Assembly: GCA_029204225.1 (NCBI GenBank)
Contig: CM055104.1
Span: forward strand, 52,256,294-52,320,293
Reading direction: 5' to 3'
Source of the DNA: Diphasiastrum complanatum
Lineage: Eukaryota; Streptophyta; Lycopodiopsida; Lycopodiales; Lycopodiaceae
DNA length: 64,000 bases
Shown: positions 1-11,389 of the stretch, piece after piece
Layout of the letters: every line of letters begins with the position of its first letter
Position numbering within the stretch: the first letter of the stretch is position 1
Program-made: the position numbers and the translations under genes
The notes under the pieces: model-generated
What the model saw: only the letters and a program-made list of their open reading frames with translations
Database searches by the model: none
Told to the model about the DNA's origin: nothing

Positions 1-153
1 AGCTACTGAAAATAAGATCTGTTTGTGCCCCATCTACTGCACTTCTGAGAGGCAAAACGGTGGTTTGACCATTGATCCCCTAAAAAAATTCCAGCCATAA
101 GCTATTTTTCCCAAAAAAAAAAAAAAAAATTATTTATGTATTTATTTTTTTTT

Positions 154-212
154 GCGATTCTGGGTTCAGAATTGCGATTCGTGAATCGCGGACCCAGCGA
201 ATCATGATTCGC
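154..212. repeat. Nested palindromes
   Basis: Two palindromes lie close together: 174-189 has arms GCGATTC/GAATCGC around two bases, and 197-212 (GCGAATCATGATTCGC) is a perfect 16-bp palindrome. An outer pair, CTGGGT at about 160 and ACCCAG near 192-197, brackets the first. Together they can fold into a compound stem. The A/T-rich tract before it and the TATA-like word after it would suit the edge of a small foldback transposon or an old LTR, but no terminal repeat or target duplication is clear. Confidence 0.6.
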
Positions 213-1809
213 TGCAACTATAACTTGGCTATATAAGGATGAGAACTGGGGGTCGAGGGCATTTGTGGTTCATTGTGATTTGTGTGGATCTTGAAGAACT
301 CCATCTTCCTTATTGAGCCTTGAGAGATATTTTGATGTGCTTTCAATCACACAAGCACTCAATGTCGTGCTCATTAGATTAGGCTTATTTAGACAACTAG
401 CACTTTGTTGTGCTGATCCCATAAATTTTGATTTGCAAAGTGTGTTGCTTTTTATTGTTTTGGGTTTGTAATGCATGACTTTGTATGTCTACCATATTGG
501 GTAAATTGATTTGCTATTTCCACTTTTCTTAGATTTAGATATGTTGTAGTTATGGAAGTTACGAAGAATAATGCTGATCCATCTATGGAGTGCAACGTTT
601 TGGATTTTATTTGTTGATTTATTGTTGACATTCTGTGTAGTATTAAGTCCAAAGCTTCCTTCTCCAATGTAATCCAGATTAGTTTTATTCAGATTTGTAA
701 GTTCATTTCTGCTTTGAGGATTTAGTCCTCTAGATTCAAAAGCATTTCTATATTGGCTTAAATTTAATTTGTTTAGCCTTTTCCAACAATTCTAGTCATA
801 GTACCTTTTGCTGTTTTAGTAGTTCCACTCTGAAAATTGTATTCACAAAGCTGCACATTCTCATCATAGTAGTTTGACTCTTCATTTCTTCAACTTTGCT
901 CATCATCATGTTGATGGGAAAAGGAGTATAAATCTGCCTAAAATTCCTTTTGACTTTCCTCGACTTGTGCCTTATGGTTCCATTTTCTTTTGCTCATCTT
1001 CTTCCCCAATTTTTAAGTGCTCTTCTCACGTCTTAACAGTAGAGTTGTGGCAAACTCTACATGAAAAGACAATCGAGCATTTAAAATTCACATTTTAGAA
1101 GGCCTCATGGCTCGTTATTTCGTTATGATAGATTGTGTTGATGCATCTATTGTTAAACAGTTGATTTTTTGAAGTGATGGTTTTTTACCAAGATTCAAAT
1201 TCTTCTAAGTTTGCAAATCCATTTGTTGGACCATTACATGTTCCTCAAGCGATACGATTTTCACTTGAGAATTCGCACCAAAATTTTTGTCTTATAAGAA
1301 TTATTACCAGGGTACGTCATAGTGAGGGTAAAATCTGAAAGATTGAAATCATGATTTTTAGCTGTAATTTGTAAATTGTCATCGTAATATTTGTTATTCA
1401 ATGTCGCAAAAGGTAGGGAATGTTATGAGGTATCATAACTAGGGTATGCTATGATGAGGAAAAATCTATAAGATGGATTATTTTTTTAGATATTTTTATT
1501 CTATTTTTGCTGTGTTTGACCAAGAATGGCAGTTGACCAAAAACCTTTTTAAAAGTTTACATTTTTCTTATAGTGTAAATCATGTGGTTGGGCATCATTA
1601 CTAAAATTTTTATCTTAAAACTAGAAGTCAAACTCTTATTTTATTAAGAAAAGGAACCTTGTCTTAAAGGACAAAATATCGTACCTTCTACGACTTCAGT
1701 AAGGACGGAAACTGAAAATTTTTCTTGTACAACTTTAATGTTAAATGTCCGAGGTAAGAAAAATTGCAAGTGAAAGTTTCGACATGTACCACCTTTTCAG
1801 GTCTTTTAA

Positions 1810-1892
1810 CATGAAGTTGGATGATGCTGTATTTCTATTTACCTTTGTCTGAAAATTGTATGAGACATGATCGACACATTGAATACCTGATC
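1810..1892 (+). repeat. 83-bp direct repeat, copy 1
   Basis: This segment recurs at 2347-2429 with a handful of substitutions. The shared text begins CATGAAGTTGGATGATGC and runs to the words before CCTGATC. Copy 2 abuts the first recognised exon of the metallo-hydrolase gene, while copy 1 is followed by unrelated sequence. A local duplication of an intron end is the simplest explanation. Confidence 0.75.
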
Positions 1893-2346
1893 GTTAGGAA
1901 TTAATGTTAATTCTGTATCCCTTATGCTACTAGGCCATGCCTGCCGTGCTATTTTTAGGGGCACAAAGTTCTTAGACTAGTCAATTTTTTATGCATGTAG
2001 CAGGGCGCTGAAGAGATATAATTAGGCTCAGCTTCTAGTCTTACTAATTAGTCGTTACTAATTAGTCGGAGCTTTTACTTAATATGGACACGGAATTTAG
2101 GAAGTTGCTTGTGGTCTTAGCATAGCTTTTACTTGAGATAGATCTAGGAAAATATTACATAAGGAGGACCAGTGCCCCTCCACATGATCTGTAGCGAGTT
2201 TCAGCTCCTCTTATGAATCTAAGATTTAGTGTTTTGCTCATCTGTTCTTGATTGGTGTGTGTGAGTGCTAATATGATTAGTGCACGCCATATAAGAATCT
2301 AGCATTCATTCTAATAAGTATTGATATTGTTCATAAAAATTATTGG

Positions 2347-2429
2347 CATGAAGTTAGATGATGCTGTAGTTCTATTTACCTTTGATTGAAAATTGTATGA
2401 GACATCATTGATACATTGAATTCCTGATC
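2347..2429 (+). repeat. 83-bp direct repeat, copy 2
   Basis: Second copy of the 83-bp unit at 1810-1892. It ends a few bases before the candidate 3' splice sites (AG at 2431-2432 or 2442-2443) of the first metallo-hydrolase exon seen here, so it probably is the end of an intron. Copy 1 may be a misplaced duplicate. Confidence 0.75.
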
Positions 2430-2443
2430 AAGGTGTGCATCAG

Positions 2444-3317
2444 AAGGGAACTTGTTGTGGGATTGCGTTTCATTTTTGGATGAAGCTACTATTGACATAG
2501 TGAATGCTCTTGGAGGCCTCAAAGCCATTGCTATATCGCATCCACATTATTATTCTACAAATGCCCAATGGAGTGCAGCATTTGGAGGCATCCCTGTTTA
2601 TATCCATGAAAGGTATGGGGCTGTAATTAATGTTTTTTTTTTTTAAGTATAAATCAACATTGACCCTGCATGGTGCAGAAGCAAATGGAGATTGCTTTGA
2701 TGAAGATCTTGTATCATACCATAGTGGCACTGTAAGAGGGACTCTAGGTGGAATAGATCGAAGCAGATATAAAAGGAACAAACATTGATGTGCTATGTTG
2801 CAACAATTCTCTAAATCATCATTCAGTAAAGTCGAGCTAATAAGGATTACTAATAGCTTTGAAGTCAACCAACCTAGTACTTATGTTTACAGCAGTATCT
2901 TGCTTGAAATTATCACAAGTACAAAGCATTCATATGAAATTGTCTCGCTTGCTAGAACATGCTATTTTCTTGGCCGATCCCATGTCAAGTGAGCATTTAG
3001 TACTAAGAAAAGTATGTTTATTTAAGAATGATTCTCAGTTGCTTTTTGTTCAAAGTTGTTGTTTTGCTGAGATGCATATATTTGGATATTTCTCTTACAA
3101 TTGAAATTTGCACATCTTATATGTTAAAGGATTTAAGTTATATGTAGATGCACGTCTTATGAGTGAAATATGCACATCTTTGTTAGGAAGTTATACGTGG
3201 ATGCACATCTTATAAGTGACATATGCACTTTTTTTAAGTGAATGTATCAAGGTTTTGTATTGAGCTGCTTGACTAGTTGTTTGAATGCACAAGGTGTATG
3301 AGCCTTTTGTCTTATTT

Positions 3318-3408
<91 letters not shown>

Positions 3409-3983
3409 AACAAAATTCATAATATAGAGACAAGAAATGGTCGGTGTGGGAGCATGAAAGAATCACTTTTTGGAGAGGTGACGAGTTGCACTTATGGGGA
3501 GGGTTGACATTATTAAATCTGGGTGGGCATTTTGCTGGTGCCCAAGTTCTCCATTGGGCTGGTGGGGCAGAGGGAAAAGGTGTTCTCTTAACTGGAGACA
3601 TCTTGCAGGTATATGCTGTAAACTTTTCCTTCCTGACTCAAATAGCTCTGTATCTATGTATAGCACATGCTTTTTCTTTGTAGCTAACCTTTTTAATCTC
3701 TTGTGTGTGGCATTGTGTTACACGTACAAAGTAAAAGTAATAGTCTTTCATGCAGGTTTCCATGGACAATGCCACGATAAGTATTATGCGGTCATACCCT
3801 AACTACATTCCATTATCAGCAAGCCATGCACAAAGAATCGGAGCTAAATTGAATGTATGGGAGTTCGATAGAATATATGGTGCTTTTTTAGATCGAGAAA
3901 TTGAAACTGGTGCAAAGTCAAAGGTGTCCTTCTCCCTTCAAAGATACATCAAATGGCTAAATAGCACTGATCTTGAAATTTAG
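2444..3983 (+). CDS. Metallo-beta-lactamase-fold hydrolase, last three exons (5' end not found)
   Basis: Three exons splice cleanly: about 2444-2612, 3428-3608 and 3756-3983. Introns 2613-3427 and 3609-3755 are GT-AG. The first joins in phase 2 (AG|A, Arg) and the second in phase 0. The product reads EGNLLWDCVSFLDEAT..., then ISHPHYYS (His codons at 2539 and 2545), then the Gly-Gly-His-Phe and Leu-Thr-Gly-Asp-Ile segments of exon 2, then SYPNYIPL and FDRIYGAF in exon 3, and stops at 3981. These match the order of conserved blocks in a plant/bacterial MBL hydrolase family as I remember it. That family has HPHYY where classical MBLs have HxHxDH. Substrate unknown. Upstream exons encoding the N-terminal part are not seen, so the gene may be truncated or simply have distant exons. 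The first exon could instead start at 2433, as both AGs are possible. No stop or frameshift interrupts the three exons. Confidence 0.82.
3110..3240 (+). repeat. Imperfect short tandem repeat in intron
   Basis: Words such as GATGCACGTCTTATGAGTGA, GATGCACATCTTATAAGTGA and TATGCACATCTT recur in succession at roughly 50-60 bp spacing inside the first visible intron of the metallo-hydrolase gene. This is an old, diverged minisatellite of two to three copies. Confidence 0.55.
3321..3404 (+). repeat. (GA)42 microsatellite at a 3' splice site
   Basis: An uninterrupted 84-bp GA dinucleotide run. It ends 23 bp before the AG that closes the first visible intron of the metallo-hydrolase gene (exon starts 3428). 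It occupies the place where a pyrimidine tract would be expected, so the acceptor region is strongly purine-rich on the sense strand. Confidence 0.98.
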
Positions 3984-4333
3984 CACTAAAGTCTGCAGCC
4001 TTCATGTCAAGCTTGGATTGTAAAGGATAAGATCAATGTCTAGATGTTTGTAGCCTGTATGGGATTTTCACATGTAGTAGATCACTGCAAAATTTCGCGA
4101 ACATCCTTAAACTCGTATTTTTCAAAACAACGTGCCACTGTAAAGGGGTCATAAAACTGTTTTGAAAGAGGCTATATCCTTTTGGGATGGAGTAATGTTA
4201 ACCTCATGCTAGGAATGCTTTCTTTTGAGGTGTCAACAATGGAAGATAGTTCTTTATTCCATACAGCTTATGATTTGCAAACAAGTAGCATGCGCAATTC
4301 AAAATAATTTGTACCATATTGAAAGCATCCCTT

Positions 4334-4339
4334 AATAAA
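4334..4339 (+). terminator. Possible poly(A) signal of the metallo-hydrolase gene
   Basis: AATAAA lies about 350 bp after the stop codon at 3981-3983. This is a sequence match only. The 3' UTR length is typical, but the site is unproven. Confidence 0.3.
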
Positions 4340-4680
4340 GTATGTGCAGAATGTGTTAGCTTTTCCACTTTTTTTGAAGCTTGCTCTAGAGTTTCGCCTT
4401 GAGGGGTTTAAGGTCGTGACAAGGTGGACGCAGAAATTCTTGTATGGAAAGCCATCACACTTGTTCTGATGGAAGGATGAAATTGTTAAAAATGTAAAAA
4501 ATGTTATTCCCTTTTTTCTGTTAAAAATGTTATTCCCTTTTCTTTTTTTGGCTAAGAATGAATTGACGTTTTTTGTGTAGATTTAGTGAATAGTGAAAGG
4601 ATTATTTGCTGTGTTTGAGAAATTCGTCTGGAAACTGAAATATTTTGCCATTCAAGTGTGTCACTACATCTTAGAAACCC

Positions 4681-4730
4681 GTTCCGACCCTTTTGGGCCG
4701 GAACGTACTGTATGTTCCATACAGTACGTT
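4681..4730. repeat. Two adjacent hairpins
   Basis: The second hairpin is perfect: 13-base arms at 4702-4714 (AACGTACTGTATG) and 4718-4730 around a TTC loop. The first, 4681-4704, has GTTCCG/CGGAAC arms around ACCC-TTTT-GGGC. The GTTCCG/CGGAAC words recur in the palindromes at 5221-5253 and 5407-5420, which suggests one family of foldback sequence scattered over 750 bp. Confidence 0.75.
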
Positions 4731-4884
4731 CAGTCAGAATGTTTTTTTCTTTTTTAAAATGTAAAAAAACAGGTCTTAAAGCCTGAAACTACAATCCTTT
4801 CAAAAGAAAATGAGAAATCAGAGGCTCCAAAAACTGTCAAGTCCCATTCTCAGGTTTGTGAATAGAAGGATGATTTGTGAACGT

Positions 4885-5021
4885 AGCTGTGTGACAAGGG
4901 AAGCACGAGTGAGATGAAACCCTAAACTAGTGTGCAGCCTCCCTCAGAGCTGTGTGACAATGGAAGCACAAGTTCTGTGCAGCCTCCCTCAGAGCTGTGT
5001 GACGATGGAAGCACAAATTTT
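4885..5021 (+). repeat. 45-bp tandem repeat
   Basis: Two nearly identical 45-bp units (4932-4976 and 4977-5021) begin GTGCAGCCTCCCTCAGAGC. A partial third copy of the right half (AGCTGTGTGAC...GGAAGCAC) lies at about 4885-4909. They differ at a few positions only. No coding role is evident. Confidence 0.85.
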
Positions 5022-5220
5022 GGGTAGCCAAACGGAAAACAGATTTCCCTTTTGAGCATCTTTCTCATTTCCCATCTGAAAACTAGTTCTCTGCTTGCCG
5101 TGACCATCATCACCCCCGTCGCTTACTGACCACATCACCACTAAATGAAAAAGAACTACGTAACCCCCGTGCAGAAATCCTTTGTTAAAAAATACGTATT
5201 TTTTAAATTTTTATTTTGAT

Positions 5221-5420
5221 CGCGTTCCGGAACGGAACACGTTATGGAACGCGAGCCAATACATGGCTAACCCTGGTATGATCCATTGGAAGGCTGTTTT
5301 AAGAGTATTCAGATATGTATGAGCTACCATTGTGTGCCAATTATTTATGTATTTGGATGGAAAGACACCTTTTGAGATGTTATTTGGTAGAAGGCCAGAA
5401 TGCATTCCGTTCCGGAACGG
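5221..5420 (+). mobile_element. Rearranged copia scraps between palindromes
   Basis: At 5252-5318 one frame reads SQYMANPGMIHWKAVLRVFRYV in two parts: SQYMANPGMIHW, then KAVLRVFRYV and a stop. This is the block just before RNase H in copia polyproteins. At about 5351-5405 another frame reads GKTPFEMLFGRRPE, the end of the copia integrase. In intact elements integrase precedes this RNase H block, so the order is reversed here. The pair is bounded by palindromes CGTTCCGGAACG (5223-5234) and CCGTTCCGGAACGG (5407-5420). It may be a foldback element that captured fragments, or a scrambled relic. Confidence 0.6.
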
Positions 5421-8400
5421 GCAACTATACTACAAAAGGTAGGGGCAAAGCTCACCAGAGCGTCCTGGGAAATCAAGCAAGTGATCATTTTCCTGCCAAA
5501 ATTTGCAATAAAAAATTGCTCTTACTGAACAATTGATGTCTTATCAGAGTTACGCTGGGAGTAAATCTAGTAAGTTCAATCTACATAATTTGTAGAAGTG
5601 GCTTCTTTGTCAAACTATCAATTTCAATGGATAAAAAACTGACAATATCCAATCAGTCTGAGAGGGCAAGATTGATGAAGTACCTGTCCCTCATTTTAAA
5701 ATGTCAAGGGCTTCAGGATAGCTCCCTTTTTCTACAATAATGTTGTGAAGTTGTTAAAGATTTTAAATAATTTTCCATTGAATATTGTGCGGTTAAGTCA
5801 CGGAGGATTAATCTGCATAGTAGCTTTTCTGCTCATTAACTTGCAGTCTTACTTTGCTCAAATTTTTATTTTATCAGATTTATGAGGTAGAGAAAACTTG
5901 AATAAATATCAATTTGCATCTGGCAGCGAGCTACCGAATATGCTTTTCCACAACATCATCAAGGGGATAGAAAGTGGCAGTGCACTATTACAATATCTAG
6001 ATTCTAGTCTACAACAGAATCTGGAGGGCAGGGTGCAATGGAAAACAATGAGAAATGGCCTTGTTATTTTATGGAAAGGCCCGCGTTTTTTTTTTTCTAT
6101 TTTACATTGACACTAGAAGTATTTACAGTCTGACATACCTTTTCTTCCTGTTCAAAAGAACATTTAACGTTCAAAAGCTACATCCAGTATCCTGGTACTT
6201 TACTGCTTGCAGAGCTGGTCCCACATTCATTGTAACAAAGGATATTAATTTGCATGCCAAGATATTTAGATGAGGCTGGCTCCCCTGCTGGGTCCTTCAA
6301 TTCTGCTTTCTTCTCTTGCTGCTGTACATATGGTAAAGAACCACATCTTTGAGTAGTCTTTGGGGTGATGCCTATTGTGCTAAACGCAAATAACATCTAT
6401 AAACCATAAATTTTAGTGCTTGCAAAAAACCCAGAAACATTTCACCCATTAGATTCAAAGTTTAAGATTGTAACTTGTAAAAAGTCCACTAGTTTTGGTC
6501 ATAAATCTCAAATTTACAGGTTTAATATTAAATATAATATTGATTTCATTAATGGGCTTCATAAGATTGAACAGGAGAATTTTTACAAGCACTGGTCATA
6601 ATTTCAATCTCCACAAAATGAGCTGATATACCTTGAAATGGAAAAGTTTGCTATCTTTGTCGTCTACTTAATGGTTTTCATCATAAGTAATGAAAAAATA
6701 CCTAAAAATTTTCATACATATGTTTTCAAAGCCATTTCAACCACTTTGATAGTAAACTCTAATTTTAAAATGGATGTGTAATAGCTCTGATGTAGGAAAG
6801 GGAGCCTAATATGGTTCTTTGAGTGTAAAATGTAATTTATAGATTCCAAAGTAATATCATAGAAATTATTTTGAGGAGAGATCATGGTTGACTTTGGGTT
6901 TGGTACCCTTCAGGACATTCTAGGTCCTATTTGCAAGAAGATAGTGAAATATAAGTATGACCATGGATGATAATGTATTATTTCAAAGAATAATTTAACT
7001 AGAAGGTACTGTTGAATGTTCAGGTTAAGGGTCATTTCCCAACTGTCCCCTCCCTTCCATTTAGGAAGGTGAAAACCCAATTAAAATTGATCGGGCGAAG
7101 TTTTTGAGGAAGAAAACTGATTTTTGGGTCAAAGCAAGTGGTTTGAAGTGAATTAGAGGTGATGCTAATAATGTCAGGCTAAGAATGAGATGTTAAGAAT
7201 CTCTTCTCTCATCCTAGCTTTAAAATTTTGATTGCTCTTTCTTTGAATGGATGTCTCTTTCTAGCCATAGATTCGACTCAAACAAGGTAAATTGAATTGT
7301 GATCAAGTGGGAATATCTTTAGAACTTTGTAGTCACATATTGTTTCAATAATGCTTAAGTTATTGGGGGTGCTATTTGTCAATGTGACTTAAAATCCAAC
7401 CTCAAGAAAAGATTGGTAAATTTCTAGAAATTGCAAATTTAAAAATTTTCATGAAACAATTTATTTTTTTGCAGTGATCATCCATCCTTATATCTTTTTT
7501 ATTTTCATGCCCAATTGCTAAGATACTAGAAGTATAGTAGCCTAGCTCTTATGTTGACAATTGTGACAAGCTTAATGCCTTGTTGTCTAGACAACCACTT
7601 AGTTATATTTTTGCAGAGGAAGCGAGCAAGTAATATTTTTAACATAAACAAATGTACAACCACAGAAGCAAAAAGCTTTCAAGATTCCCATGGTGGTAAC
7701 CACCAATTTACAAGATCAAGGTAATCCAATACTAGCGTCAATCTTTAAAGTAACACCTAGAGCTTAGAAGAAAAATGGCAAAAATGTCTTTCATACTCGA
7801 GGTTTTTGCTAAGATAACAATAATGTGTTCTAGAATGCTTCATATAGCAACAGATTGAGATACTTGTATTTACACCAACAAAGACCATTATATCTAGCGT
7901 TCGAAATGTTCCATCTATGTTTACCTTTCACACCAACCAAAAGAGGGAATTAACACAACTTGCAAGAGAGTTGTCACCAAGGTGAATTTCTTTTGTTGAC
8001 AATGAAGGCTTTTACCTGACATATATGTGAGTAAAGTTATGAGAAGCATAACATTGTAATATACAATAAGTAAAAAAGACAATGGTTGATAGAGCAATAC
8101 TGTGGAGGAACGAGGAAGTCTAACCAAAACCTACTTGTTCATTAATGAAAACTTCAAATACAAAGGCACACTGTTTGGTATCAAAGCACCTAAGTACTGA
8201 TGAGACCTAATCTTCTTTGAGAGTTGGTACTTCTAATGGACAATTGAAGGAAAAATTTATTACAGAAAGATTGTAAGAAATCTCTTGGTGTGATTGAGTG
8301 AAATTTAAAGTATTATGTACTTGTGTATAGCATTAATGAGAATAATGGGCCTTTTTAATACCGACCACATGGTTAAACTAAGCTTGCGAAATCTATGTGG

Positions 8401-8837
8401 GCCAAAGTCAAATGTGTTATGTCATGTGGACCATTGAGCTTTGAGTGCTAACTTTTGATTGGAGACACAAATTTGATTTATGTTCATCAAAGTTTCTAAA
8501 AAGAGAATTTTTTTTTTGTTCATAAGAGCCCTAATTAATTTATTTCCTCAATTGTAAGCTATAATTTCTTGTCATGAAGAAATCCTTCTTTTGCATGGAT
8601 CCAACAAAATTGCATTCTCTACTAAAATGTTGGATATAATGAAAAATGGACAGAAATAAAAATTGAAATCCTTGGTTTGCATCCTAAAATTTTCATAATC
8701 ACTAATTTTTTAGCAAATTTTTAAATTTTTTTTCTATGAATTATGCTATATTTAATGGCTTAGCGCCTTAATTGCCATGATCACTATTTGAGCCAAAGAA
8801 TAAAACTTTGAATGAACAACAAGGAAGCGAGGCCTGA
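5421..8837. other. Long stretch without a recognised gene
   Basis: AT-rich sequence with only short open frames. A minus-strand frame at 6178-6396 has a charged, glutamine-rich stretch but no family I recognise. The word TTGGTATCAAAGC at about 8175-8187 resembles the initiator-tRNA-Met primer site of copia elements, so a decayed 5' LTR may end just before it. I see nothing else that I can support. Confidence 0.5.
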
Positions 8838-9650
8838 TTGTAAGAGTGAAGAATGAGATCTCGAAACATTTCGAGGTAACAGACCTAGGAGAAACTAGAT
8901 GTTATCTAGGCTTGCAAATTGACCGCGACTATGATGAAGGAAAGCTATACCTTCATCAGTCAAGGTACAATCCTAGATGATTTCGGGATGACAGATTGCA
9001 AAGATTGATTGGACCTTTGATGTATCTAGCAGACAACACACACCCCGACATTGCTTATGTCGTGTTCAGAATGAGTCAATTCAGCACGAATCCAGACTTA
9101 GCACACTGGAAGATCGCAAAGCGAATCTTACAGTACCTTCAGCAGACGAAGGATTATGGGTAGTGTTATTCTCGTGATGCAGATTTCCAGACGCACTCCT
9201 ACAGTGATGCTAGCTGGGCATCTCTCAAGGACGATTGTAGGAGGGTATACCATTGTAGCAGGTGTAGCAATTCTCTGGGTCAGCAAGAAGCATACCATTA
9301 TAGCTCAATCTTCCTATGAAGCAGGATACGTTGCAACCGCAAAGATGGCCAATGAAATTACATGGCTGAGACAGTTCCTTGACGGACTGGGTGAAACCAA
9401 CCAAGAACCACTGATTCTGCAGATGGACAATACTACTACAATTCACCTGACAAAGGATCTTGTGTTTCACTCAAGGATGAAACACATCGCAATCAAGTAT
9501 CACTTGATAAGGAACCTGATCACTAGAAGGGAATTGAAGACCAGCTTCATTGGCACGAAGCAAATGGTGGCGGACATCTTCACCAAGGCCCTAGACAAAG
9601 GTTTGTTCGAGAGGCAGAGGAAGAGTCTAGGAGTTATAAAGCTACCATGA
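8838..9650 (+). pseudogene. Ty1/copia pol relic (end of RT and RNase H)
   Basis: In successive frames it reads the end of the RT domain (CYLGLQIDRD, LYLHQSRY, then LIGPLMYLADNTHPDIAY and NPDLAHWKIAKRILQYL) and the RNase H domain (SYSDASWASLKDD, then YTIVAGVAILWVSKKH, SSYEAGYVATAKMANEITWL and MVADIFTKALDKGLF). The last 165 codons before the stop near 9650 are open, while the upstream part has a stop after RYNPR and at least one frameshift near 9160-9230. The catalytic YVDD block lies upstream and is missing or unreadable. It is a dead fragment belonging with the LTR that follows. Confidence 0.88.
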
Positions 9651-9663
9651 TTTGAGAGGGAGC

Positions 9664-10245
9664 TGAAGAAACAAATTGTTTCTGGCCACAAAGCTATGAT
9701 AGCTTTAGAGCTCAAGGCAGAAGAGAAACAAGAGAGTTGTGTGGTCGCGAACAGAAAAGCTTCGAGGACCGAAGACACGAAGACGATGGTCAAATGAACA
9801 CGAACACAAACATGAAGAGTTCGAACACAGACAAACACGAACACGAAGGTAAAAGGTTCGTGAACCCAAGGTGACCTAATGACAAAAACCAAAGGCACCA
9901 GAAGACACATGGACCCAAGTGACGACGGATCTCCATGCGTGAAAGGATAGATGAGATCGCGAAAGTACCAAGAGGACGTCATCCCTTGGAGACTGACAAG
10001 AAATCGTTAGGACGTGCCTAATCAGCCGTTCTTGTGATTTTTTGATTTTCTATTTGTGTCCTCCTCTCTACATACATCCTGATTATTAATAATGCAGATA
10101 TAGCAGATTGGCAATATACCAATGTAGAGCACTGTGTAGCCAGTAAGCTAAGGCTCAAGAATTCCGCTAGTAAGCATGACAAGTTTTTGATTCGTGAAAG
10201 ACAGAGTTTCTTTTGCGCCGACGCACTGTTTGGTCTGTCACAACA
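9664..10245 (+). repeat. Probable 3' LTR of the copia relic
   Basis: A purine tract (TTTGAGAGGGAGC, ending 9663) follows the RNase H stop, and the sequence after it starts TGAAGAAAC. A plausible end is the CACAACA finishing at 10245. It contains many CGAACACGAA-type words, like the copia LTRs at 12720 and 20912. The right boundary is a guess because no second LTR is available for comparison. Confidence 0.45.
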
Positions 10246-11389
10246 ATGCTTTAAAGAATTTTTTGATAATACAGTAGATGTTTATGCAGAAGAGTTTCTT
10301 GTCTTGAATATGATCGAATGCTTAATTGTTTGATAGTTGTATGTTTGTTGTCAGCTGGTTTTCAATCTTATTTCGCACACTGGTTTTACCTTGTCAAATG
10401 CAAGCATAAGTAAATTCTATGTAGGACAACAGTGTCTATCATCACTTTGCAGGTTTGTAGATCCTGTCACAGAGGCCAGTAGACCCGAGGACAAAATCGA
10501 ATTCCATCCGAGTTTGTTTATGTGAGAATCTTGATAGCGGGTATCAGAAGACGAAACAATTCATGTTTGGATTTATCAGAACTTTGAGATTTTTCAACAA
10601 CGATCAGAGTCCGAAGAGATTCCTCATCAGAAAGTGTCGATCATCAGGTAAGGTTGATGTTATTTCTTTTGCCACAATTGTTTAGAACGACGCAACACAT
10701 GTATCAATTTCCAAGTATTTGTTGACTGTTATGACTGAGACAATTGTATGGATGTATGTGTTCTATTCGAAAAGGTCCTCCCATAACGTACTTGACTTTG
10801 ATTGAAAGGTTTTGATTATAAGCACACAACCATTCCTATACTTGTACATAGTTGTGAGGGTTGATGGAAAGGGTACTATTGGGGGAGATTTCAGGGTTGT
10901 GGGTATGCCATTAACCATTTAGAGCTATAAGAAGTTGGATATAAAGATAATGTGTTTGGCGTGTTTTGATGTGGTACTAGGAATATATTGGCACATAGTA
11001 CAAAAGCTCTACATCGCTTGGGATACTCATGTGTACGAGTTTCAATGCGATAGTAGAAAACATGTGAGCCCGATGTTCCTTCAAGACTTTTGATCATGGA
11101 AGCTTAGTTTGGGGGTTCATTATGATTATATGTTTACATCTAGTTGCAAAAGTAGCATATGGAAAGAACAAATTGACTTACTTAGGAACCTAGACCAATA
11201 GATGGGTCATGGCATATGTGTGTGGGCTTATCGACACTTGAACTCCCCAAGAGCAAAGGATGGTATGGGATGCCCAATGCTCAAGGAGTTTGTCAAGCAT
11301 CGATATCCTATTGTGCATATTGATGATATGGTATTGTATGGTGCTATTGTTTTAGCAAAGTTGTTTGAAAAATGGATATAATTAACTCA
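10246..11389. other. Stretch without a recognised gene
   Basis: No coding region that I can support. Part of it may be an unreadable upstream portion of the gypsy pol relic that becomes recognisable from about 11400. Confidence 0.45.

Larger units (their letters stand above)
1..2346. other. Stretch without a recognisable gene
   Basis: I see no coding region that I can support here. It holds an A-rich run at about 113-129, nested palindromes just after it, a TATA-like word (ctatataagg) near 230 and the first copy of an 83-bp direct repeat. The missing 5' exons of the metallo-hydrolase gene that starts near 2444 could lie here or further upstream. I looked for the cysteine-rich start that I recall for its bacterial homologues and did not find it. 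Confidence 0.5.

Noticed and set aside
3277-3507. Open frame with a long Arg-Glu repeat
   Set aside because: It is only the GA microsatellite read in frame, within an intron and running out of frame into exon 2 of the metallo-hydrolase.
8170-8195. Primer-site-like TTGGTATCAAAGC
   Set aside because: No LTR end (CA) directly before it and no partner LTR, so not annotated as an element, although a decayed copia 5' end is possible.
9500-9982. 160-codon minus-strand open frame
   Set aside because: Antisense of the copia RNase H end and LTR repeats, with no protein family resemblance and low-complexity Val/Phe runs.
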